A stretch of DNA of 28,641 bases from Ignavibacteria bacterium UBA961 (GTDB taxonomy: Bacteria; Bacteroidota; Ignavibacteria; Kapaibacteriales; UBA961): the NCBI GenBank assembly GCA_002293005.1, contig DBCJ01000111.1, forward strand, positions 9,940-38,580. The letters run 5' to 3'. The number at the start of each line of letters is the position of its first letter. Positions within the stretch are counted from its first letter, which is position 1. The notes under the pieces are model-generated. The model did no database searches. It saw only the letters and a list, made by a program, of their open reading frames with translations, and was not told the origin of the DNA. A program made the position numbers and the translations under genes. This document shows, piece by piece, positions 7,336 to 15,554 of the stretch.

Positions 7336-10092
7336 TTATTCCTCTTCGATTGGGGTCTGAATATTGATTCGTACAGTTCTGTTGTACAATCTGCCTTCCG
7401 GCAATTCATTTACGAAGAATGGTAATTCTTCACCAACACCTTTTGATTCCAAAACTTGGAATTGACCTTTCGTGGCATTGCGAATTGCAGTTTCTACTGT
7501 CTTCGCACGATTGGTCGACAATTTCGCATTTGATTCGAACATACCGATAACATCAGTATGACCTTCAACCGCGATCTCGGACTTTGGCATTGTGCGAGTG
7601 AACACAAATTCTTTCATGATGCGCTCATTGAATGGACCTGCATCATAACGATTGAATGGGAAGAGTACAAGTTTATAACTTTCGCGTGTCTTTGCACCGG
7701 CCTTCTCAACTTTTACGCCCGGCTTATTCTTCACGATCATGACTTTGATCATGATTGGTTCTGAAGCACATTCAGAGCCATTAATGCTCTTTACGATAAG
7801 TCTTGCTGTAAATGCACCTTCATCATTGATGGATTCTTCCAATTTAGCTCCGGCAGCATTTTTCCAATCCCATGTATATGTTTTTTCAGTCTTGCCAACT
7901 TTGGTAAGCGTAATCCACTCACCATTACCGCGCTTGACTTCGATTCTGCGTGATTCGACCAATCCTTCATCAATACCATTATCCAATTGGAAGTCCATGG
8001 TCAAAGGTGTTGGGAAGATTGTCGGCTCACGGTCGATCAGAGGTTTGCGAACTTGCCAAAGATCTTCTTCGGAACTACTTGCAAATGTGAGTTCGGTTCT
8101 ACGATTTTCGACATTACTGTACAATTTGCTCTGAGGATCTTTATCACTTGTTTTTGAAGCAACTAATGCATCAGGAAGATTGCGTTTTTCAAGTTTCATT
8201 CTGCTTTCTTCAATACCCCAAACATTCTTGAGATAATCATAAACGATTTGCGCTCTTCTTTGAGAAAGATCCAGATCCTTCTCACCGGGTGAAGTTTCAT
8301 CATTGCAACCTGTTACGGTTACAGAAACACTTGGATACTTCTTTAGGCGATATCCATAAATATTCAAAATGTCATAATACTTTTCAGGTGTATTAGCATT
8401 CTTGTCACCTACAACTCTTTCATCGGAGAAACCTGCTGTTTGTGCAGATGATGAGAACAATCGATAGCGTGATGACATTGTTGAAGAAGTAGAATCAAAG
8501 AATACATAAGGAAGCAATGGGAACAAATCAATAGTTGCAACTTCTTCCAATACCAAGCCCTTCCAAGATGCAAGATTTGGATTTTTCTTGGTTACGCGCT
8601 TGATATAATCTGCATATTCCATCTCAGCAGAAATTTGTGGTTTTCTTCCGAGAGTAATTCGAACAGGTGGTTCTTCTTTTGATTGCTTTGCCTTTTCTTC
8701 ATCATATGTAGTTTCAGGCTTGATGATGGTCACAGTTTGAGATTTAGTGCCATACTTGTCATTTTGAGCTACTATTTCAAATTCAATCTTCTCAGAAGCA
8801 TTATCGCCTGTTCCATAATCAGCATTTTGAACGATGTATTGAAGTTCAGGTTTACCCACCTTCAATGAATCACGCTTTGATGTACCGATATGCTTGTTCT
8901 TGATTGTTACAAGTGCTGGAATTCCTTCACCTGTACATTCATCAATTACAATCACTCTGAGAATGACTGCTCGTGAAAATGGTGGAACAAATGCCATGAA
9001 CACATCTTGACCACCTTGTGAACGCTCAAAAGATCTGTCTGAAGAGAAATAAATAACATCGCCTGAAGCAGGAAATGAAATAAATTCTTCATCATCTTTT
9101 GAATTGATTCCGGGATATGGAATTGGTTCGGGCTTTGACCAGATATTCTTTTCAGCATCTTTCAATGTTGTGAAATAGAAGTCCTTTGCACCAAGATTTG
9201 GAACATGACCTGTCGAAGCAAAATACAGAGTAACACCGTCTTTTGCGATGAAGGGTCCGAGTTCTTCTCCTGCAGTATTTACCGGTGCACCAAGATTCTT
9301 TGCCGGCTTCCAATTACCTGATTCTTCATCAAAATCTGAATACCAAATATCATAATTGGTATTACCGGGATCTGTGTCTGCGTTATTTGGTCCCAAACGG
9401 TTTGAAGCAAAATAAATACGATTTCCATCTGGAGAAAGCGATGGTTGTGAATCCCAGAAATTTGAATTCACTTCTTTTCCAAGATTGGATGGTCTGCCCC
9501 ATTTCACACCGTCGATTTCTGTTAAATACAAATCGCATGAGCCAAATCCATCCGGACGATCGCATGCAGTAAAAATAAGTCTTTGACCATCGGATGAAAT
9601 CGATGCAGCACCTTCATTATAAATGGTGTTAACCGTGTTCTTACTATTCTTTGGCTCCGGCTCAATATTGAATAGTGAGTCAGCTTGGAATTCATCCAAT
9701 CTACCCTCTTTCTTTGATGCCCAAAAGTCATCCGATGCCGGACCACGATACTCTACATCATCACTTGCCTTGCTACCCTTTCTATTCGATACGAAAAACA
9801 ATGTTTTCCCATCGGCGGTAACTGTTGGTGCATATTCATCAGCTCCTGTATTGATTGCAGGACCAAGATTGATGATTTTGATATTCTTACTTTTCAATGC
9901 ATTAGCCGCATTGTCATCATCATCTGCTTCTATTGTTGCAGAATAGAGATACAAAGGTTCATTGGGAGCGGATTCCCCCGCCTTTGTAATAGCATTGAGT
10001 AATTTTCCTTCCAATCTTCCTGCAATTGCTGACTGTGTAACAGTACTTGCAATAAGCATGAAGCTGAAGAGAAAGAGTAGTCGTTTTTTCAT
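7336..10092 (-). CDS. Exported PD40 beta-propeller protein with two OmpA-like domains
   Basis: A 918-residue protein starting at ATG 10092, with a signal peptide (MKKRLLFLFSFMLIAS...SAIAG) and an AAGG ribosome-binding site upstream. A start 23 codons further upstream would precede the signal peptide with charged residues and is rejected. Five PD40/WD40-like repeats are visible at about 84-106, 159-180, 212-234, 275-296 and 333-355, each with an SDG or equivalent turn followed by IYFAS-like strands. A first OmpA-like domain spans about 527-671 (LDLSQRRAQIVYDYL, NRRTEL). An intervening beta-rich region precedes a second OmpA-like domain at 807-912 (EGHTDVIG, LSTNRAKTV, YNRTVRI). Such proteins anchor the outer membrane to peptidoglycan; related ones occur in gliding and type IX secretion contexts, but no such genes are nearby. 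A terminator follows the gene. Confidence 0.88.
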   Translation of the reverse strand: MKKRLLFLFSFMLIASTVTQSAIAGRLEGKLLNAITKAGESAPNEPLYLYSATIEADDDDNAANALKSKNIKIINLGPAINTGADEYAPTVTADGKTLFFVSNRKGSKASDDVEYRGPASDDFWASKKEGRLDEFQADSLFNIEPEPKNSKNTVNTIYNEGAASISSDGQRLIFTACDRPDGFGSCDLYLTEIDGVKWGRPSNLGKEVNSNFWDSQPSLSPDGNRIYFASNRLGPNNADTDPGNTNYDIWYSDFDEESGNWKPAKNLGAPVNTAGEELGPFIAKDGVTLYFASTGHVPNLGAKDFYFTTLKDAEKNIWSKPEPIPYPGINSKDDEEFISFPASGDVIYFSSDRSFERSQGGQDVFMAFVPPFSRAVILRVIVIDECTGEGIPALVTIKNKHIGTSKRDSLKVGKPELQYIVQNADYGTGDNASEKIEFEIVAQNDKYGTKSQTVTIIKPETTYDEEKAKQSKEEPPVRITLGRKPQISAEMEYADYIKRVTKKNPNLASWKGLVLEEVATIDLFPLLPYVFFDSTSSTMSSRYRLFSSSAQTAGFSDERVVGDKNANTPEKYYDILNIYGYRLKKYPSVSVTVTGCNDETSPGEKDLDLSQRRAQIVYDYLKNVWGIEESRMKLEKRNLPDALVASKTSDKDPQSKLYSNVENRRTELTFASSSEEDLWQVRKPLIDREPTIFPTPLTMDFQLDNGIDEGLVESRRIEVKRGNGEWITLTKVGKTEKTYTWDWKNAAGAKLEESINDEGAFTARLIVKSINGSECASEPIMIKVMIVKNKPGVKVEKAGAKTRESYKLVLFPFNRYDAGPFNERIMKEFVFTRTMPKSEIAVEGHTDVIGMFESNAKLSTNRAKTVETAIRNATKGQFQVLESKGVGEELPFFVNELPEGRLYNRTVRINIQTPIEEE

Positions 10093-10136
10093 GGCATAAC
10101 CTTGAAGTGAAAAACGTAATGTATCTAATTGTAATT

Positions 10137-10664
10137 TTATTCTATCGGACCGATTGTGCAAAGGACAAAACCTTTCTCAATCGCAGAACCTGCTTCGGCA
10201 TGTATTTCTTTGATAATACCATTCATTGGTGATTTCAAAGCATTCTCCATTTTCATGGCTTCGAGTACAAATATGACTTCACCCTTATTTACGGTTTGGC
10301 CAATTGTAACATTGATTGCCTTCAATAATCCCGGCATGGGAGCATTCACCTTCACAATGGAAATCAAGGTATCCGCTCCGGACTTGATGATTGAGCCATA
10401 TTCATACTGCTGAGCATCACTCACTTTTGAGGAATAGGTATATCCATTCAGTGAAATGTCAATTCCTTGATGCGTCTTTGTTGCTATCACAATATGTCTC
10501 TCGCCTGAAGACTGATTGATCAATTCATAACAAGAAGGATATTCAAGTAGTGAATTAACAATGAAGGCATCTTTACCAACAATGATGGATGAACCTTCCA
10601 CAAAGATCGGAATACCTTTGTTTTCAGAGGAAAATTCTGCTTCGGCATGATAAGAAATTGCCAT
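10137..10664 (-). CDS. Biotin carboxyl carrier protein-like (biotin/lipoyl domain)
   Basis: A 175-residue protein whose last 75 residues form a biotinyl domain with the attachment motif E135-A-M-K138-M-E, K138 being the biotinylated lysine. The domain begins at the typical VNAPMPGLL and has the second-half SPMNGIIKEI hairpin. The first 100 residues are less conserved, as in carrier subunits of propionyl- or acyl-CoA carboxylases and oxaloacetate decarboxylases. No carboxylase or carboxyltransferase gene lies in the window, so its partner enzyme is encoded elsewhere. It is followed after 44 bases by the PD40/OmpA gene, which may have its own promoter. The domain call is firm; the enzyme it serves is not. 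Confidence 0.88.
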   Translation of the reverse strand: MAISYHAEAEFSSENKGIPIFVEGSSIIVGKDAFIVNSLLEYPSCYELINQSSGERHIVIATKTHQGIDISLNGYTYSSKVSDAQQYEYGSIIKSGADTLISIVKVNAPMPGLLKAINVTIGQTVNKGEVIFVLEAMKMENALKSPMNGIIKEIHAEAGSAIEKGFVLCTIGPIE

Positions 10665-10797
10665 GACAGGATAGAGTAAGTGCGAACAGGAACTATTTCA
10701 ACGCGGAAATTTAGACAAATTTTTCATTTTAGGCACCCATATTGCTTGTAAAGTTGTCCACATCATGAAAAATCCACATTCAATCAAAGAAACAGCC

Positions 10798-11136
10798 ATG
10801 AATCAGAATACCGACTTTTACAATCGAGTATATGACATAGTTCGCAGCATACCTCGTGGAAAAGTAACGACTTATGGTATCATTGCTGATTTTTTGGGTG
10901 CAAAAAGCTCCTCAAGACTCGTTGGCTGGGCTTTAAATGCGGTCATGGACCGAGTGGATATTCCATGTCATAGAGTGGTTAATCGACTGGGCGAATTATC
11001 AGGAAAAATGCATTTTGATCATCCAACTCAAATGAAAGACAGACTTCTTGCAGAAGAAGTCACTTTTATCGAAGAAGCCGTAGATTTGTCTAAACATCTT
11101 TGGAAGCCACAAGATGCACTCGATGATTTACTGTAA
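10798..11136 (+). CDS. MGMT-family alkyltransferase domain protein
   Basis: A 112-residue protein (123 if the in-frame ATG at 10765 is used; I prefer 10798 because homologs start just before the FYNRVYDIVRSIPRG segment). It consists of the DNA-binding and active-site domain of methylguanine methyltransferases: PRGKVTTYGIIA helix, SSRLVGWAL, and the PCHRVV active site with the acceptor cysteine present. Alkyltransferase-like proteins, which are also this short, usually have Trp in that position, so this one could be a true methyl acceptor lacking the N-terminal domain. It acts in repair of O6-alkylguanine. The superoxide dismutase gene follows after 21 bases, probably on the same transcript, giving a small stress-response pair. 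Confidence 0.88.
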   Translation: MNQNTDFYNRVYDIVRSIPRGKVTTYGIIADFLGAKSSSRLVGWALNAVMDRVDIPCHRVVNRLGELSGKMHFDHPTQMKDRLLAEEVTFIEEAVDLSKHLWKPQDALDDLL

Positions 11137-11157
11137 TTTCAATAGGAATGAATAATC

Positions 11158-11874
11158 ATGAAAACAAACCGCAGAACCTTCATTGGTTCCGGAATTGCAC
11201 TCGCAGGGATGGCTGCAACCACCGGATTGACATCTGCTCAAGATATCGATGCCAAAGCAGGTGCTTTAACCAAACATGTATTGCCAAATTTACCTTATGG
11301 GTATTCTGAACTGGAACCATTTATAGATGCAATGACAATGGAATTGCATCACTCCAAACATCATAAAGCATATGTTGATGGACTAAATAAAGCGGAAGCG
11401 GAACTTGCAAAAGCCAGAACATCGGGAGATTTCTCACTCATTCAACATTGGTCAAAGCAATGTGCTTTTCATGGTGGAGGACATGCCCTTCATTCTTTGT
11501 TTTGGCAATGCATGGCACCTCAATCGAAAGGCGGTGGCACCATGGATGCTTACCCAATCATGAATGCCATAATTACATCATTCGGTTCTTTTGAACAATT
11601 CAAAAAACAATTCACGGCAGCGGCAATTGCCGTCGAAGGAAGTGGTTGGGCATTATTACACTATCGCAAGGATGATGGAGCACTCATAATCTTGCAAGCT
11701 GAGAATCAGCATAAATTATCAAGCTGGAATACAGTACCCATTCTTGGAATCGATGTTTGGGAGCATGCCTATTATCTGAAATATCAGAATAAAAGAGCTG
11801 ACTATGTGAATGCTTGGTGGAATATCGTCAACTGGAAAGCAGTAAACGCTTTTTATGAGCAAGCGAAATCATAA
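11158..11874 (+). CDS. Tat-exported Fe/Mn superoxide dismutase
   Basis: A 238-residue Fe/Mn-type superoxide dismutase with a twin-arginine signal (NRRTFIG at 4-10, then a hydrophobic stretch ending near TSAQ), implying export in folded, metal-loaded form. Metal ligands are H64 (ELHHSKHH), H112 (LHSLFW), D199 and H203 (DVWEHAYY). Q184 in the ENQHK segment occupies the position of the Mn-type outer-sphere glutamine. The usual GGGHxNHS is GGGHALHS, so the normally conserved Asn before the ligand His is Leu, and the preceding FN is FH. The AATAGGAATG upstream provides an AGGA ribosome-binding site. It removes superoxide in the periplasm. It ends directly against the convergent VanZ gene. Confidence 0.92.
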   Translation: MKTNRRTFIGSGIALAGMAATTGLTSAQDIDAKAGALTKHVLPNLPYGYSELEPFIDAMTMELHHSKHHKAYVDGLNKAEAELAKARTSGDFSLIQHWSKQCAFHGGGHALHSLFWQCMAPQSKGGGTMDAYPIMNAIITSFGSFEQFKKQFTAAAIAVEGSGWALLHYRKDDGALIILQAENQHKLSSWNTVPILGIDVWEHAYYLKYQNKRADYVNAWWNIVNWKAVNAFYEQAKS

Positions 11875-12255
11875 TTACACTGATTTCTTATCGATGATTC
11901 TCCAATAAAGTAATACAGCCATGCAAATACCCAAACAATCCGCGATGATATCACCAATTTCGCTTGTTCTTCCGGGCACAAATGACTGATGAAACTCATC
12001 TGAGAAAGCATATAAGCATCCTATGGTCAAAATCCATGGGATGTTTTTTTTTGCTTTCTTTTGATCATGGAAATAAAGTGCCAAAGCCAATGTGGCCCCA
12101 TAAAAGAGATAAGCAAAGAAGTGAAATATTTTGTCCTGCCACTGAAATGTGGTCATGACAAATGGTGCTTGTGGCAAAGAAGAAAAGTAAAAAATCCCCA
12201 TCGAACAAAATAATGCGGGAATCTTGGCTAGATGCTTTAATGTGGATTGCGACAT
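11875..12255 (-). CDS. VanZ-family small membrane protein
   Basis: A 126-residue protein with four membrane segments (about 10-26, 42-61, 73-85, 104-119) and VanZ-family residues: DKIFHFFAYLFYG after the first helix, then SDEFHQSFVPGR (D86, E87, H89, Q90, R96) and a following GDIIADCLG. Family members are poorly understood; VanZ itself gives low-level teicoplanin resistance. The start ATG 12255 overlaps the lpxA stop by one base (TGATG); an alternative TTG one codon earlier is less likely. As the last gene of the uppS-bamA-lpx operon it may act in cell-envelope homeostasis (inference). Its stop abuts the stop of the convergent superoxide dismutase gene. Confidence 0.85.
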   Translation of the reverse strand: MSQSTLKHLAKIPALFCSMGIFYFSSLPQAPFVMTTFQWQDKIFHFFAYLFYGATLALALYFHDQKKAKKNIPWILTIGCLYAFSDEFHQSFVPGRTSEIGDIIADCLGICMAVLLYWRIIDKKSV

Positions 12256-13034
12256 CAACGAATGATGCCTTTTCGGGATGATCGAATGAAATCAATGCAG
12301 GATGAAACTTCGGGCAACATATTTGGATGCAATCGTTGATATTCATCAAGTCCATCAGTAGTATTCATTCCGGAGAAAAAAACAGCCGAATACAATTCTT
12401 GTATTGCATCAATGGCTTCATTTGAGAATCCCCTTCTTCTCAATCCAATTTTATTGACTCCTTCTACCTTTGCAGGTTCTCTACCGATAAGTGCATATGG
12501 AGCAACATCTTTTGTGATTTTACAATCAGCTCCAATCATTGCATGATTACCGACAGTACAGAATTGAATTACCTTTGCCAAACCACCGAGAATGACCCAA
12601 TCACCTATTGAAACATGACCCGCCAATTGGGACACATTACTCATGATCACATGATCACCTACCGTACAATCATGTGCAACATGACAATAAGCCATGATCA
12701 AACAATCCTTCCCAATGATTGCTCTACCGGTCGCTTCAGTTCCACGATTAACCGTGGCGCATTCACGAATGACGGTTCTATCACCAATAATGGCAAGTGT
12801 ATTTTCACCTTTGAATTTCAAATCCTGTGGAACAGCACCAATGACCGCTCCTGGAAATACAGAACATTCAGATCCTATGCGAGAACCATTCATAAGAGTT
12901 GCATGTGCTGAAATGATTGATCCATCACCAATTTCAACATCTGATTCAATTACGGCAAATGGACCGATCGTGACATTGTTTCCAATTCGTGCTTCAGGTG
13001 CTACGCTAGCCAAAGGATGTATGAGTACAGACAT
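12255..13034 (-). CDS. lpxA: UDP-N-acetylglucosamine acyltransferase (lipid A step 1)
   Basis: A 259-residue left-handed beta-helix enzyme with hexapeptide repeats from the N-terminus (IHPLASVAPEARIGNNVTIG) through residue 190. It has the LpxA-specific PQDLKFKGE (69-77) and AYCHVAHDC (115-123); H121 corresponds to the catalytic His of the family. A helical C-terminal domain begins near 190. It transfers a 3-hydroxyacyl chain from acyl-ACP to UDP-GlcNAc, the first step of lipid A synthesis, in the cytoplasm. It starts 17 bases after the lpxC-fabZ gene, whose product supplies the next lipid A enzyme and part of the acyl-ACP supply. The VanZ-like gene overlaps its stop codon. Confidence 0.95.
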   Translation of the reverse strand: MSVLIHPLASVAPEARIGNNVTIGPFAVIESDVEIGDGSIISAHATLMNGSRIGSECSVFPGAVIGAVPQDLKFKGENTLAIIGDRTVIRECATVNRGTEATGRAIIGKDCLIMAYCHVAHDCTVGDHVIMSNVSQLAGHVSIGDWVILGGLAKVIQFCTVGNHAMIGADCKITKDVAPYALIGREPAKVEGVNKIGLRRRGFSNEAIDAIQELYSAVFFSGMNTTDGLDEYQRLHPNMLPEVSSCIDFIRSSRKGIIR

Positions 13035-13051
13035 ATATTCTAAATCGTGAA

Positions 13052-14455
13052 TTAAGCAGGTAATGTATCTACAATTGCGGCTGAAAGTTCGGCTTCGGCA
13101 ACAAGGGTATCGCCGACATAACCCTTGGCACTCATTGCAAATGTATTGAATCTCTTTCCGGTCATGGTCACTTCCATCACCAATTGATCACCTGGAATGA
13201 CCGGTTTTCTGAATTTTGCATTATTGATAGCCATGAAAAATACCAATTTTCCTTCTTGATATGTATCAGAATTCAAAAGATATAATCCACCGACTTGTGC
13301 CATGGCTTCAATGATCAATACTCCGGGCATGATTGGTCTTTCCGGGAAATGGCCCGGGAAAAACGGCTCATTAATCGTGACATTCTTATAACCGACAATT
13401 TTCTTGTTTTCAGTATCAACTTCCGTGATTCTATCAACCAGCAGAAATGGATATCGATGAGGCATCACTTTTAAAATCTGATTGATGTCCAATACAGGTA
13501 TTGAATTCTTGATCACGGACTTTTTCTTGTTCTTTTGCTCTTTGTGTAATGCTCTGATCTTCTTTGCAAATTCTATATTAACTGCATGACCGGGTCTGGC
13601 AGCGAGGATTTGACCTTTGATTGGAGCTCCAATCAATGCTAGATCACCAAGCATATCTAAGAGTTTATGTCTTGCAGGTTCATTTTTGAATCGCAAAAGG
13701 CGATTATTGAGTATACCATTATGACCCAATACCGCATTCTGTTCCATATCAAATTTTGTGAGCATGGAGCGCAATTCTTCATCCGGCATTTCTTTGTCCA
13801 CAATCACAATCGCATTATCCAAAGAGCCGCCTCGAATTAAACCCTGTTCATGTAATGACTCTACCTCAGTGAGAAAACAGAATGTTCTCGCAGGGGCAAA
13901 ATCTCTCAGAAATTCAGATTGTAAGTCAAAAAGTCCGGAATGTTGACTCGCCAATGCTGAATTCTGATAATCAATCATGACAGTAATTCGGAAATCATCA
14001 TTGGGCAATGCAACGATTTCTGTTTGCTTGGATTCATTGACATAACGAAGCATTTGATCGATTTCCACAAATTCTCGTGGAGCTTTCTGATCTTCAAAGC
14101 CTGCTTGGAGCAAAACCTCGGCATAAGGAAGAGCACTTCCATCACCAATCGGAGGTTCATTCGCAGTCAATTCCATGCGACAATTGTCAATCTCAAGTCC
14201 AACAAGGGCCGCAAGTACATGCTCAACGGTATGCACACTTGCTCCATTACAAGTGATTGTCGTACCACGAGCGATATCTGTCACATAATCCACGAGTGCT
14301 GGGATTTCCAGATTCCCTTCAAGATCGGTTCGAATAAATCGGAAACCATAATTCTCGGGTGCAGGATGGAATGTGATTGTAGAGGGATTACCTGTATGAA
14401 GACCAATGCCACTCAGTGACACGGGTTTCTTGATGGTTCTTTGATGGGCATTCAT
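13052..14455 (-). CDS. lpxC-fabZ: LpxC-FabZ fusion: lipid A deacetylase and hydroxyacyl-ACP dehydratase
   Basis: A 467-residue bifunctional protein. Residues 1-305 are LpxC: KPVSLSGIGLHTG at the start, E78 and H79 in HTVEHVLAAL, H263 and D267 in RHKLLDMLGD as further zinc ligands, and H290 in RPGH. After a lysine-rich linker (about 306-317), residues 322-467 are FabZ, with MPHRYPFLLVDR, H369 in FPGHFP and E383 in IEAMAQVGG. LpxC deacetylates UDP-acyl-GlcNAc, the committed step of lipid A synthesis; FabZ dehydrates 3-hydroxyacyl-ACP and so competes for the same acyl pool. The fusion is characteristic of Bacteroidota/Chlorobi. It lies between lpxD (28-base gap) and lpxA (17-base gap). Confidence 0.95.
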   Translation of the reverse strand: MNAHQRTIKKPVSLSGIGLHTGNPSTITFHPAPENYGFRFIRTDLEGNLEIPALVDYVTDIARGTTITCNGASVHTVEHVLAALVGLEIDNCRMELTANEPPIGDGSALPYAEVLLQAGFEDQKAPREFVEIDQMLRYVNESKQTEIVALPNDDFRITVMIDYQNSALASQHSGLFDLQSEFLRDFAPARTFCFLTEVESLHEQGLIRGGSLDNAIVIVDKEMPDEELRSMLTKFDMEQNAVLGHNGILNNRLLRFKNEPARHKLLDMLGDLALIGAPIKGQILAARPGHAVNIEFAKKIRALHKEQKNKKKSVIKNSIPVLDINQILKVMPHRYPFLLVDRITEVDTENKKIVGYKNVTINEPFFPGHFPERPIMPGVLIIEAMAQVGGLYLLNSDTYQEGKLVFFMAINNAKFRKPVIPGDQLVMEVTMTGKRFNTFAMSAKGYVGDTLVAEAELSAAIVDTLPA

Positions 14456-14483
14456 GCTTTGGCTCAGTGTAATTTAGGGCAAA

Positions 14484-15551
14484 TTACGAGGTTTTTTGAT
14501 TATCTAAAGCCTGTTCCAATTCTTTGATGCGCTGTTCCAAAGATGAAACCATGCGCAAGATTTCAGGCAATTGCTGAGATGCAAATATTCTTCTCATCTC
14601 TTTACTTCTCTCAATTGCAGGACTACCGAAGTAAATTCCTGATTGTTCTATGCTTTGGGCAATACCTGATTGACCAAATACTATCACTCCGTCTGCTGTT
14701 GACAAATGTCCAACAGTTCCTACTTGACCGGCGAATCGATTTCTGGCACCAATCTTTGCGCTTCCGGCTATTCCAACTTGAGCGGCAAATGCAGTATATT
14801 CACCAATGCTGACATTATGAGCTATATGAACCAAGTTGTCTATTTTCACACCTCGAGAAATCAAAGTGGAGTTTACAACCGAGCGATCAATCGTGGTATT
14901 TGCTCCTATTTCAACATCATCTTCAAGTATCACATTTCCCACATGCTTGATCTTTTCATAGGATCCATCTGCATGTTCGATATATCCGAATCCATCAGAA
15001 CCAATCACTGCTCCTGAATGAATGATCACTCTATTTCCAATCTTTGTATTGGAATAGCATACCACATGAGGATAGAGTAAACAATCTTCACCTATGACAA
15101 CATTATCACCTAAAACCACATGAGGATGAATGATGCTTCCTTTGCCAATGCTACAACCTTCACCAATAATGGCACCATCCATTATTGTAGCTCCCATTGC
15201 TATCTGAGCACTTGGATGAATCGTGGCATTTGAGGAAATGAATGGATCTTTCTTTTGATCAGGAAAGAAATATGAAATGAGTGATGCAAATGCGGAATGA
15301 GGATTTTTTACACGGATGAAAGCTTGATGAGCTTTTGGTTGCAATGGAGCGGAAAGAGACAGAAGGATGCAATTGTGCGTGCAAGATTCTACAAAAGGAA
15401 AGAATTGTTTTCCTGAAACAAAGAGTATTTCACCGGGATTTGGTTCTTCGATTCTTCCAATTCCATTCAAAACAATGGCCGAATCACCTTCAAGTTCTGC
15501 TTGAAGAAATTCGGCTATGTCTTGAACAGTATAATTTGCGGAAAGCATCAT
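14484..15551 (-). CDS. lpxD: UDP-3-O-(3-hydroxyacyl)glucosamine N-acyltransferase
   Basis: A 355-residue enzyme with an N-terminal LpxD uridine-binding domain (about 1-100, with GDSAIVLNGIGRIEEP and GEILFVS), a hexapeptide beta-helix (about 105-310) and a C-terminal helix with coiled-coil character (312-352). The acyl-transfer His lies in HIAHN (H245), and GSDGFGY (184-190) is the expected conserved loop. It adds the second 3-hydroxyacyl chain after LpxC. It starts 3 bases after the stop of the first OmpH gene, so co-transcription with the chaperones is nearly certain. Confidence 0.95.
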   Translation of the reverse strand: MMLSANYTVQDIAEFLQAELEGDSAIVLNGIGRIEEPNPGEILFVSGKQFFPFVESCTHNCILLSLSAPLQPKAHQAFIRVKNPHSAFASLISYFFPDQKKDPFISSNATIHPSAQIAMGATIMDGAIIGEGCSIGKGSIIHPHVVLGDNVVIGEDCLLYPHVVCYSNTKIGNRVIIHSGAVIGSDGFGYIEHADGSYEKIKHVGNVILEDDVEIGANTTIDRSVVNSTLISRGVKIDNLVHIAHNVSIGEYTAFAAQVGIAGSAKIGARNRFAGQVGTVGHLSTADGVIVFGQSGIAQSIEQSGIYFGSPAIERSKEMRRIFASQQLPEILRMVSSLEQRIKELEQALDNQKTS

Positions 15552-15554
15552 GTA

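Noticed and set aside
7739..8134. Plus-strand open frame of 131 codons
   Set aside because: It lies inside the PD40/OmpA gene, which has a complete domain structure on the opposite strand; no recognisable protein features.
10093..10161. N-terminal extension of the PD40/OmpA gene
   Set aside because: The signal peptide starts at ATG 10092, which has an AAGG ribosome-binding site; the extension would overlap the biotin carrier gene.
10665..10797. Promoter elements in the divergent gap between the biotin carrier and MGMT genes
   Set aside because: Only weak matches (such as TAAATTTC with a GTG 20 bases upstream on the minus strand) are present; not enough to call a site. A promoter must exist here, but I cannot place it.
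12694..13050. Plus-strand open frame of 118 codons
   Set aside because: It is antisense to lpxA, whose hexapeptide repeats give periodic composition on both strands.
14024..14419. Plus-strand open frame of 131 codons
   Set aside because: It is antisense to the LpxC half of the fusion gene, with no motif of its own.
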